This document shows, piece after piece, positions 26,039 to 33,647 of a stretch of 40,393 bases of DNA (positions within the stretch are counted from its first letter, which is position 1; each line of letters starts with the position of its first letter). Under the pieces are notes generated by a model. It ran no database searches. It was not told where the DNA came from and was given only the letters and a program-made list of their open reading frames with translations. Origin of the DNA: Bacillota bacterium (GTDB taxonomy: Bacteria; Bacillota; UBA4882; UBA8346); NCBI GenBank assembly GCA_023435565.1, contig JAEYRN010000107.1, forward strand, positions 1 to 40,393, read 5' to 3'. Made by a program: the position numbers and the translations under genes.

Positions 26039-26052
26039 TGAAGTAGTCCACA

Positions 26053-26086
26053 AAAAACCACTCTTTTTTGATCAAGAGTGGTTTTT
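26053..26086 (+). terminator. Terminator after the STAND regulator
   Basis: A perfect 13-bp stem (26053-26065 with 26074-26086) with an 8-base loop and flanking A and T runs. It can work in both directions, ending the regulator on the plus strand and any read-through from the minus strand. Confidence 0.88.
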
Positions 26087-26133
26087 AATTTCCCGATAAT
26101 GGTTTTGATCAATATATGTCATCGTTACATTTA

Positions 26134-26683
26134 TTAATCATAATTGTAGAATAAGTAATATGCCGCATTGTTCGTTAGGTTGGTTTTACTGCTGCCGTCG
26201 GAATTGATGGAAAAGATTTCGTAATCGCCATTGCTACCAGTGTTAGTGAAGATAATCTTAGCGCCGTCCCAGAAAAATGCAGGATTAACGCAACCTCCAT
26301 CTCTAATCCCGGCAAAAATAATTTTCGTGCCGTCGTGTGACCACGAAGGGGTAGAAAATTCACCCCGAGAGCATATCCGTGTTTGATTGGAAATTGAGAC
26401 GCCGTCAAAATCATAGATGTCTATTTGAGTGTTTTCATTAAACATAAATAGGATTTTCTTGCCGTCAGGGGATACCCTGAGTATGGAGTCAGTGATATTC
26501 CAATTAATTTAGGCCACGATGGTCCCGCCGGCGGTCGTAAGATATACTTTGTGTTCATCATTATTATAGAAGATAATCTTTCCATCGGGAGTCCAGGATG
26601 GATAGATCGACTGGAAATTGCTGCTCGGAGTATAAATCCGGGTTTTTCCGGTCCCATCGGCGTTCATAACCCATAACCCCTCA
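26134..26683 (-). pseudogene. Truncated PD40 propeller lipoprotein copy
   Basis: This copies the C-terminal half of the lipoprotein at 21304-22280, with long stretches near-identical in DNA. It starts abruptly at IEGLWVMNADGTGK with no signal sequence, has one nonsense codon (CAA to TAA after GGTIVA) and lacks about 35 residues after IIFAG. The remaining frame stays the same throughout, ending TNLTNNAAYYLFYNYD. Its left junction falls exactly at the stop of the lipoprotein gene at 26681. It has no promoter of its own and is a fragment left by recombination. Confidence 0.85.
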
Positions 26684-27847
26684 ATCAACAAAAATCGTTT
26701 TGACAACTCCAATATCATCCGGGAAATCGTGTAGGGCAATATTATCTCCGTCGATGACCCAGTAACATGGTATATTTTTTGTCCCATCGTTATAATATCC
26801 TCCACAGTAAGCGACCCCGTTGCTGACACAGAGGGACATGACGCAGCCCGAAACTCCTTCATCCCCAATTGGCAGGTCGTATCGTTTGAACCCAACCCAA
26901 CAACAGGGAGCCCAGTTATTATTGACCCATAACGCTCCGGCGCTGTAAACCATTCCATTATACATACATGCGGTATTCGTCCCGTCGGACTGATCCCGAG
27001 CTACATCTTGAGTAGTTATCGAACTGCCTTGTTGCGTTGAATGAGCGAGCGCTACGCCGCCAATACCGATACAATCGATACGGGTATCCGAGACCTGAAT
27101 GTACTTCACAAGGCCGTAAAAGAAGTCGGTGGTGAACGGAAGGGGATGAATATTGACCGCTGTTTTCCCATCCCAATAACAGGGAATATCCGAATTACTA
27201 TTATTGGTATAAGTACCACCGAAATAGACCTTATTGCCATAAGCGAAACAGGACCATACTTTAGCCTGGTTCATACCGCCAGGCCCGGAGCTGGAGAGGG
27301 CGTACCGGGTATTTGTAGCTCCTGCCGCCTCCCAATAAGAAGGGACGCATGTAGTAAAGTTCGTCCAGACGTATCCTCCGCAATAAACTTTGCCGTTCAT
27401 AATCGAAAAACACTGCACCACGGTATCGATGGAATTATCATTATTTAAGCTATAACGTTGCGAATCTATCCAATAATAAGGAACATTGCCGCTGCCGGTA
27501 TAATCATTGCCAATACAATAGACTTTCCTATCATATAAACAGATGCCGTTGACAGCGGCGCTTGTTATTCCGTTCGCTTCAAGGTTAATCCGTTGCGTAA
27601 GATTACTCGCCCAATAACATGGTTTTTGTAATTCTCCGTCCATATAATAACCGCCGCAATAGACAACGCCCGTCCCCTGTCCGCCGTCACTTGGGTTAAA
27701 AACTGTTCCTCCGCTGTCGGAGTTGGGATCTCCGCTTCCGGGATTGGGACCTCCGCCGCCAGGTTTGGAATTACCGCCGCCACAGCCGGACAGAGCGGCA
27801 GCCGATATCAATATGAACATTAAGATAAAGTAAAGAAATTTCTTCAT
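26681..27847 (-). CDS. Repeat-containing surface lipoprotein (cassette B)
   Basis: A 388-residue lipoprotein: MKKFLYF start, lipobox AALSGC (Cys22), then a long Gly/Pro/Ser/Asn linker. The body has about six repeats of about 45-50 residues, each with a VYCGGYY or VYSAGA-like strand, a short loop and a PCYW or PCCW strand. Alternating strands suggest a propeller fold, but I do not recognise a named family. Cys is unusually frequent for a secreted protein. The start follows GAGGAG and the gene has its own TGATCA-type promoter at 27897-27930. Its stop lies at the junction with the PD40 fragment, and the C-terminus (GVVKTIFVD) looks natural. Function unknown. Confidence 0.85.
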   Translation of the reverse strand: MKKFLYFILMFILISAAALSGCGGGNSKPGGGGPNPGSGDPNSDSGGTVFNPSDGGQGTGVVYCGGYYMDGELQKPCYWASNLTQRINLEANGITSAAVNGICLYDRKVYCIGNDYTGSGNVPYYWIDSQRYSLNNDNSIDTVVQCFSIMNGKVYCGGYVWTNFTTCVPSYWEAAGATNTRYALSSSGPGGMNQAKVWSCFAYGNKVYFGGTYTNNSNSDIPCYWDGKTAVNIHPLPFTTDFFYGLVKYIQVSDTRIDCIGIGGVALAHSTQQGSSITTQDVARDQSDGTNTACMYNGMVYSAGALWVNNNWAPCCWVGFKRYDLPIGDEGVSGCVMSLCVSNGVAYCGGYYNDGTKNIPCYWVIDGDNIALHDFPDDIGVVKTIFVD

Positions 27848-27896
27848 TGAAAATACTCCTCTTTTTTTATAATTAATTAGGGCATTAATAAAATTA

Positions 27897-27930
27897 ATTA
27901 TATAAAATAAGTTTGATCAATTTTTGATCA
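27897..27930 (-). promoter_or_regulatory. Promoter and paired TGATCA operator of lipoprotein B
   Basis: Minus-strand TATAAT (27897-27902), an 11-base gap, TGATCA at 27914-27919 and TGATCA at 27925-27930. The 11-base gap here has a different sequence from the other copies, while all distances are kept. Confidence 0.75.
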
Positions 27931-28010
27931 TAACTTCTCAAAAAAGGATGATTTCAGAGAAATGTCGAATTTACAAAAATATTATGTATCAGGTCGTTAA
28001 AAGAGTGCCC
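27931..28010 (+). repeat. Conserved regulator leader, copy 2
   Basis: It shares CAAAAAAGGATGA, AGAGAAATGTCGAATTTAC and AATATTATGTAT blocks with the leader at 29229-29319, and then breaks at AAAGAGTG, where the other copies go on to the regulator start. Confidence 0.7.
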
Positions 28011-28052
28011 CCTGCGCCTAGACTCCACGTCTTTGGTAAACGGTCTGGCGGA
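28011..28052 (+). pseudogene. Scrap of a third STAND regulator gene
   Basis: About 40 bases read LRL-x-STSLVNGLA in frame with the regulator segment SLRLVATSLVNGLAKQA. The conserved leader is joined directly to it, so the start codon and about 110 codons, P-loop included, were deleted, and all that followed is gone too. It shows that cassette B once had its own regulator. Confidence 0.8.
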
Positions 28053-28095
28053 TTTAATGTTGATTAATCTTATATTTAGTGGAGATTATTAGTTT

Positions 28096-29151
28096 CTAGT
28101 TGACAGTTATCCCAAGGACACTATTAACTATTAATCCGTCAGCTGTAGTTTTAGTGATAAATGTGGTTCCTCCATCGGTGGAGATTGATAACCCCCCAGA
28201 GGTCGCGGCATAGATTGTAGATCCGGAAACAGAAATTTCTCTTATGACATTATACCCTAACCCATTAGCTGTGGTTTTATTGACAAAAGAGACGCCACCA
28301 TTGGTGGAGATTGATAAACCGCCGTCTGTTCCGGCATAGATAGTTGAACCGGCAACAATGACTTCTCTTACATAATTACTTCCCAACCCATTGGCTGTGG
28401 TTTTGTTGGTAAAAGAGGAACCGCCGTCGGTGGAGATTGATAACCCCCCAGTAGTCGCGGCATAGATGGTTGACCCGGAAACGCAAATAGCATATACAGT
28501 ATTACCGCCTAACCCATTGGCATTTGTTTTATTAATAAAAGAGACGCCGCCATCGGTGGAGATTGAAAAACCACCGAAGGTTCCGGCATAGATGGTAGAT
28601 CCGGAGACATAAACATCATATACCGGAGGGGCTCCCAATCCGTCGTCTATATTTTTGCTGGTAAAAGAGCTACCACCGTCGGTGGAGATTGATAAACCAG
28701 TGTTGGCACAGGCATAAATAGTAGCGTTGAAAACGCGCACATTATATAACCCATTATGTATTAACCCATTGGCTGTAGTTTTATTAGAAAAAGAGTTTCC
28801 ACCATCAGTAGAGATTGATAAACCGCCCGCGGTTGCCGCATATACATTGGAACCGGAAACACGGACAGCTTGTATAATATCATTTCCTAGCCCATCAGCA
28901 GTTGTTTTATTGGTAAAAGAGACACCCCCATCTGTAGAGATAGATAAACCTTTATTGGTTGCAACATATATTTTTTGTGAAGGGTTAGGATTATCAGGGT
29001 TATTGCCAATGTCACCACCTCCAGGGTTGCTGCCACCTCCAGGGTTGCTGCCACCACCCGGGTTGCTGCCACCACTACCGCCGCCACAACCAGAGAGAGT
29101 GATAGCTAAGATCAACATGACTACCAGACTAAAATAAAGTATCCTTTTCAT
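28096..29151 (-). CDS. Seven-bladed repeat lipoprotein (cassette C)
   Basis: A 351-residue lipoprotein: MKRILYF start, lipobox ITLSGC (Cys22), a linker with three PGGGSN-type repeats, then seven consecutive units of 42 residues from residue 60 to the end (last one 40). Each unit reads roughly TIYAATxGGLSISTDGGxSF then NKTTANGLGxNxVxxVxVSGS. The SxDGGxxF turn resembles the Asp-box/BNR and Ycf48-type propellers, so a closed seven-blade propeller on the cell surface is likely. Units are close in sequence, which points to recent expansion. No catalytic motif is seen; adhesion or glycan binding is a guess. Confidence 0.88.
   Translation of the reverse strand: MKRILYFSLVVMLILAITLSGCGGGSGGSNPGGGSNPGGGSNPGGGDIGNNPDNPNPSQKIYVATNKGLSISTDGGVSFTNKTTADGLGNDIIQAVRVSGSNVYAATAGGLSISTDGGNSFSNKTTANGLIHNGLYNVRVFNATIYACANTGLSISTDGGSSFTSKNIDDGLGAPPVYDVYVSGSTIYAGTFGGFSISTDGGVSFINKTNANGLGGNTVYAICVSGSTIYAATTGGLSISTDGGSSFTNKTTANGLGSNYVREVIVAGSTIYAGTDGGLSISTNGGVSFVNKTTANGLGYNVIREISVSGSTIYAATSGGLSISTDGGTTFITKTTADGLIVNSVLGITVN
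28099..28974 (-). repeat. Seven tandem 126-bp repeats encoding propeller blades
   Basis: The repeat period is exactly 126 bases (42 codons) across the body of lipoprotein C. Blades share SISTDGG or SISTNGG and vary at fixed places around the loops. A second short repeat of 18 bases (PGGGSN) lies at about 29015-29065. Confidence 0.85.
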
Positions 29152-29194
29152 TACAATACTCCTTCTTTTTAAATGATTTGATGTTTCAAATCAA

Positions 29195-29228
29195 ATTATA
29201 TAACATGATTTTGATCAATTTTTGATCA
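29195..29228 (-). promoter_or_regulatory. Promoter and paired TGATCA operator of lipoprotein C
   Basis: Minus-strand TATAAT (29195-29200), an 11-base gap, TGATCA at 29212-29217 and TGATCA at 29223-29228. It matches the copies at 22324, 22583 and 27897 in every distance. Confidence 0.75.
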
Positions 29229-29319
29229 AAACTCCCACAAAAAAGGATGAATCAGGGGAAATGTCGAATTTCATAAAAATATTATGTATTAAGTCGTTAA
29301 AAAAAGAGTGGTGTAAAAA
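29229..29319 (+). repeat. Conserved regulator leader, copy 3
   Basis: It runs from the operator to the ATG of the broken regulator and contains CACAAAAAAGGATGA, GGGGAAATGTCGAATTT, ATATTATGTATTAAGTCG and AGAGTGGTGTAAAAA. The block just ahead of the start is the same as in copy 1. Confidence 0.7.
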
Positions 29320-30676
29320 ATGGCCGAGGTTATGGTTACCAAACTTTTGCCGCCGACCTATTCCGAGGAAAGGCTGATTGAAAGGCCTCGTCTGCTTGAC
29401 TTATTATCCAAAGCCGACAGTTATAAATTATATTACTAATAGCTCCGGCCGGGTACGGCAAAACAACTCTGGCCCTTCAATATATCAATCGCTTAAACCT
29501 GCCTATGGTATGGTATCAGTTGGACACCTATGATAATGATCCAACTGTTTTCGTCCAATATTTGGTCATGGGGATTAGGCAATATCTGCCGGATTATGGA
29601 CGGGAGACCTTACAGATACTCGCCCAAAGCCAAGGGAATATCGATTCCTCTTTGCGCCTCGTGTCCACATCTTTGGTGAACGGTTTGGCAGAACAGGCAG
29701 CCTATGGACTTATCTTGGTTCTGGATGATTATCACCTAATTAAAGAACCACTCATCGACCAACTACTGTAAGAACTAATAGAGCATTTGCCTAATAAAGG
29801 GTTTCGGTGTTGATCACAAGCAGAACGGCGCCTAATCTGAACCTGTCCCGTTTAAGGGTGGTAGGGGATTTGGCTACCCTTGGTTTTGAAGAACTCCGTT
29901 TTAATAGCCGGGAGATCCGGGAGTTTATCGCCAATACCCGTCAGCAGCTTTCCAACCGGAAAATCGCCGACCTGGAACATAAAACCGCCGGTTGGCCGGC
30001 GGCTTTATGTTTGCTCAACCAATCAACCCCTGAGATTTCAACCACTTTGCTTAACCGGGGGACAGCAGCAGTCTATGATTTCCTGGCCGCCGAGATCCTG
30101 GACCGTCAACCTGAACATCTCAAACAGTTTCTATTGGAGAGTTCCGTTTTGGAAACCATCACCCGCCGAGGACTGTGATTTATTAATGGAACGGACCGAT
30201 TCGACGGTGATGATTGAGAATCTGTCAGAACAGCAACTTTTTTTAATCCCGTTGGACGGAAAAGAGCGCGTTTATCGCTATCACCATTTATTCCGGGATT
30301 TTTTGTTGAACCGTTTGAACTCCGAAAAAAGAGAATTGTACCTTCGCGCCGGCAGGATAGCCCGGAGTATAGAAAATTGGACACGGCTGTGGAGTATTTT
30401 TTAAACGCCGGGGGTGAGCCGGAATTGGTACAGACCCTGATTATCGCCGGCCGTAAGGCTTTTCTTTCCGGGCGCTGGCAGACCGTCCAACGTTGGTTGG
30501 GACTACTCAGTATGGATACTATCAAAGCCCAGCCCTGGCTATCTTTGTTTCAGGCTAAGATTGAGAATAACCGGAGCAGGCTGGAATCGGCCCAATCCTG
30601 AATTGATATTGCCGTTACCGTTTTAAAAGTTGGGGACGACCGGGACGCCCTGGCCTAATCCCAATTAGTCCAGGGT
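29320..30676 (+). pseudogene. Broken STAND regulator gene (paralogue of 22718-26038)
   Basis: The frame begins MAEVMVTKLLPPTYSEERLI, then breaks. A one-base loss before the P-loop (near 29430) is followed by a CAA-to-TAA stop near 29768 and a region shifted near 29800. There is an extra C near 30167, another shift near 30378, a TGG-to-TGA stop at 30599 and a stop near 30656. The P-loop APAGYGKTT, LVLDDYHLI and RYHHLFRDFLL remain readable between the lesions. Similarity ends near 30676, so most of the TPR region and the whole DNA-binding C-terminus are missing. It was the partner of lipoprotein C. Several independent lesions mean it has been inactive for some time. Confidence 0.92.
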
Positions 30677-30953
30677 CTTAACTCTCCAATCTACCCGACA
30701 AAACTACTCTCCATCAACTTTCTTCCTTGGCTCCATTGCTCCGTATCAAGGGAATATCTGCATTTTTAGACGGATGTAGTCTGCGTTGAAGTTCGCTTTC
30801 AAGATAGAAATGGAAACCTTGATTTATTGGGTCATTCGGCATATGCATCACAAAAATATGAAAAAGAAAATTCAGACAATATATTGTCTTTTTTATATTT
30901 AAATATTATACTAAATAAGGCTAAAATTTCTTTTTGTGGAAGGAGCTATTTAA
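30677..30953 (+). other. Junction region without a recognised gene
   Basis: This follows the break point of the regulator pseudogene. I see no open frame with a ribosome site and no repeat. The last about 100 bases are AT-rich and probably hold the promoter of the next gene. Confidence 0.4.
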
Positions 30954-32417
30954 TTGAAAGATATCATTTTTTCTTTAGCTTTAGCAAATATTGTATATAT
31001 GGAAATTTGGAAGCGTTTTTTTTATATGGGGAAATTTGATGTCCGCCATATGCCGACTTCTAATAGTTACTTGGCGTTAATTGTTGGTGAGATTCTAATC
31101 GCTTTAGCCTTTTGGGGCGGAATTCAATTAATTCGAAAATTAAATAATAAAGTTATTCTAAGAGTATCTAAATTTGTCTATTGTTTTGTTATGCTTTACT
31201 TTTTATGGTACTTGCTATTTCCATTGACAGCTTATGTAAGTTTGGGCTTATATAAATTTCTTTTTTTACTAGCAATTGTTCTATTAATTTACTATCATAA
31301 AATGACTGATACGCTTGTTAAAATAGTAATGATTTCTTTTCCGTTCATCATTATTATTTTTAGCCAGGCAGTCATGGGTATTGTAAATGAATGGGGTAAG
31401 GATCATGCAATCCATACTGCTACACCTTTTGTTGTTCGTGAAGAAACTCCGCGTGTTTTATGGCTTATTTTCGATGAGACAGACCAAAAAATTGCATTTG
31501 CTAAAAGACCGCCGAACTTGAAACTTCCAGCTCTGGATCGCTTTAGACAAGAGGTCTTTCAGGCCGAGAACGCTTATCCTCCCGGAGGAAACACTGTAAA
31601 GACAATGCCGTCAATAATTGATGGTAAGATTGTTACCCATTATAAACAGTTTGATGACCGGTTAGAGATTTTCTATGAAGGTTCGAAGGTTCCAGTAATA
31701 TGGGGAAGTAAACCAAACCTTTTTTCCAAAGCCAAAGCATTAATGATTAATAGCGCAGTATTTGGCTTTCTACCATATGGAAAAGCAATTCAGAAAGATG
31801 TAATGTTTTGTGGATGGTGTGCCGGGACATATGATTATGGTAGTCCAAATAACACCTTGTTGTCCAATCTTGGTTCCCAATTATACGGGATTTTAAAATT
31901 TAACAATATAGGTTATACTCAACGCCTAAGGGCATATTGGGAGACTTATAATGCCGCACAACATTTGATTGTTGATCCACGTTATCGGTTGGTATTAATT
32001 CATTTTAATATTCCACATCTACCTACCATCGGACATTACCGTTGGAAGGATAAAGACCATAGCTCTAAAGATTATGAAGAAAACCTTTTAGTTATGGATC
32101 AAACATTTGCCAAATTGCGGGAACTCATGGAACGTAAGGGCTTTTGGGATAATACCACTATTATTGTTTCATCCGACCATTGGCTACGTAAAAAGAAATA
32201 TGTCTACGATCATCAGCTCGATCACCGTGTTCCATTTATTCTGAAATTAGCGGGACACAAAGAAAGTATTGCTTATGAACCGGCTTTTAACACTATCATA
32301 ACTCATGATTTGATCTTGGCATTGTTAAAGAAAGAAGTTGTCACTGAGAAAGATCTACTTAAATGGATGGAGGAACATCGAAGTAAATACCCAATAAACA
32401 CTCGGCAAACACAATAG
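30954..32417 (+). CDS. Membrane-anchored sulfatase-like (alkaline phosphatase superfamily) protein
   Basis: A 487-residue protein with about four to five N-terminal membrane helices (to about residue 150) and an extracytoplasmic sulfatase-like domain. Metal and catalytic features visible are LIFDETDQ (D174), a Thr nucleophile candidate in YPPGGNTVKTMPSIIDGK (T214, or T217), LIHFNIPHLP and VSSDHWL. A Thr rather than Cys/Ser nucleophile points to a phospho-group transferase, as in lipoteichoic-acid synthase or phosphoethanolamine transferase, rather than a true sulfatase. The start is TTG, with GGAAGGAG 9 bases upstream and no better ATG. It is a single gene, convergent with the cupin gene. Substrate unknown. 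Confidence 0.82.
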   Translation: MKDIIFSLALANIVYMEIWKRFFYMGKFDVRHMPTSNSYLALIVGEILIALAFWGGIQLIRKLNNKVILRVSKFVYCFVMLYFLWYLLFPLTAYVSLGLYKFLFLLAIVLLIYYHKMTDTLVKIVMISFPFIIIIFSQAVMGIVNEWGKDHAIHTATPFVVREETPRVLWLIFDETDQKIAFAKRPPNLKLPALDRFRQEVFQAENAYPPGGNTVKTMPSIIDGKIVTHYKQFDDRLEIFYEGSKVPVIWGSKPNLFSKAKALMINSAVFGFLPYGKAIQKDVMFCGWCAGTYDYGSPNNTLLSNLGSQLYGILKFNNIGYTQRLRAYWETYNAAQHLIVDPRYRLVLIHFNIPHLPTIGHYRWKDKDHSSKDYEENLLVMDQTFAKLRELMERKGFWDNTTIIVSSDHWLRKKKYVYDHQLDHRVPFILKLAGHKESIAYEPAFNTIITHDLILALLKKEVVTEKDLLKWMEEHRSKYPINTRQTQ

Positions 32418-32590
32418 ATTGATTAGCTAATGGATATAAGGCCAAACATACACTCCGATATTAGTGAAATTGGAGCTGCACTGGGGAATTATACGACATA
32501 ATGAAAATTAACAGTTAATCTCTAAACCAAATTTCTACATACTAATTCTTAACTTTATTTTTATCACATATGACTATTTAAAGGAGAAAG

Positions 32591-32627
32591 TAAAGCCTGT
32601 GAAATATTCCACAGGCTTTACATTTTT
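32591..32627. terminator. Bidirectional terminator between convergent genes
   Basis: An 11-bp perfect stem (32591-32601 with 32610-32620) with an 8-base loop. T7 follows on the plus strand at about 32623. It serves the sulfatase-like gene and also lies just past the stop of the minus-strand cupin gene. The preceding 32418-32590 shows no gene. Confidence 0.88.
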
Positions 32628-32633
32628 TTGAGA

Positions 32634-33248
32634 TTAGTGGCCGTGTTTTTCTTCAGCAGCCTCTACAATCGCTTTAGTTTGATGAACAGTACCATAGGGG
32701 TGTTGAGGCGGCGCATAAATAGAGTATAATTTAAGAGGCCTATCACCTGTGTTGATTAGGTTGTGCCATTTGCCGGCAGGTATTATGAATGCGAAATCAC
32801 CGTAGACATATCTTTGAAAATCCAAGCAGTCTTTCTTATCACCCATTTTGACAAGCCCTTGGCCTTCTTCAATGCGAATAAATTGATCAAGGTCGGGATG
32901 AATCTCCAAACCGATGTCCTCCCCAACGTTGATGCTCATTAAGGTGAGTTGTAAATAGCATCCTGTCCATAAAGCGATCCGAAAAGCATTGTTTTGCTTG
33001 GTAGCCTCCTCAATATTTACTACAAAGGGTTCCGGTCCATAATCCTTTAGTTCGAAAACAGATCGCCTTTCATCGAAAAAAGGAGCAGGTTGACAGTGAT
33101 ATAGTCTCCAGTAGTCCGGGTAATACATTGGTATGTCGGCGGGGGAAGGACAAGGATACGTTCTATAATAATCAGACATATAATCTGAATTATCCATTGG
33201 CGGGTTAGGGTTATAAGGAGATGGGTACATATGATCCATATTGCTCAT
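32634..33248 (-). CDS. Cupin-domain protein with Pro/Tyr-rich N-terminus
   Basis: A 204-residue soluble protein. The first about 55 residues are rich in Pro, Tyr and Asp with YYRTYPCPSP-type spacing, like spore-coat or surface-exposed tails. A cupin barrel follows with GEDIGLEIHPDLDQFIRIEE (metal ligands H, D/Q, E) and IPAGKWHNLINTGDRPLKLY (second motif His), closing with YAPPQHPYGTVHQTKAIVEA. Such cupins in Bacillota occur as coat-associated proteins or sugar-isomerase-like enzymes; no substrate can be assigned. ATG 33248 lies close to AAAGGA; an ATG three codons later is equally plausible. Confidence 0.85.
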   Translation of the reverse strand: MSNMDHMYPSPYNPNPPMDNSDYMSDYYRTYPCPSPADIPMYYPDYWRLYHCQPAPFFDERRSVFELKDYGPEPFVVNIEEATKQNNAFRIALWTGCYLQLTLMSINVGEDIGLEIHPDLDQFIRIEEGQGLVKMGDKKDCLDFQRYVYGDFAFIIPAGKWHNLINTGDRPLKLYSIYAPPQHPYGTVHQTKAIVEAAEEKHGH

Positions 33249-33647
33249 TCCTTTCTATATAGGTGGGTTTATATTATTAGCATATTATTTAAGTTAAGGG
33301 GATGTGCTTTGAACACAGAAAGTAAGTTCGCACTCCATGGGGGGATACAGCGGCAATTTTTTAACCCTCCGGAAGTCCATATGATTTGGGCGTAATTATT
33401 AGGATTTAGCATTGGCTGGTCCGATAGTAATAGCAATCTTGCCTTGTTCAGTTAAAAGGTTTACGGATTTTAGCTCTTTAAAAAAGTAAATGTTAAACGA
33501 GAAAAGTATAAGAATTTAAACTTAAAGGAAAAGGAGAAATCATGAAGAAACCATAATGTTAATTTATGGTATCGCGGAGCGTGGAATAAAAAGGTTTACC
33601 AGAATGAACATTTGATTTTGCATAAGAAAAAAAGGAGACCAAACTGA
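33249..33647. other. Non-coding region between divergent cupin and GH3 genes
   Basis: It must hold two divergent promoters. On the plus strand a strong ribosome site (AAAGGAGAAATC) at about 33530 leads into a five-codon frame, ATG at 33542 then KKP and TAA, which looks like a truncated gene start or a leader peptide. On the minus strand about 33403-33480 an open frame without a start reads SVNLLTEQGKIAITIGPANA, perhaps a gene tail I cannot name. No repeats are seen. Confidence 0.4.

Noticed and set aside
26105..26111. Single TGATCA box downstream of the regulator
   Set aside because: It stands alone, has no second box 11 bp away and no TATAAT at the right distance, so it is not counted as a fifth operator.
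28099..28974. Regular 126-bp repeats considered as a CRISPR or similar array
   Set aside because: Repeats are directly adjacent, without spacers, and stay in one open frame that encodes a propeller.
29240..29255. GGATGA in the regulator leaders as a MalT box
   Set aside because: The core is short, is changed to GGATAA in the copy before the intact gene, and the regulator has a BTAD/winged-helix end rather than the LuxR-type domain of MalT.
33403..33480. Minus-strand peptide ending TEQGKIAITIGPANAKS as a named gene remnant
   Set aside because: It has no start and I cannot match it to a family; it may be chance.
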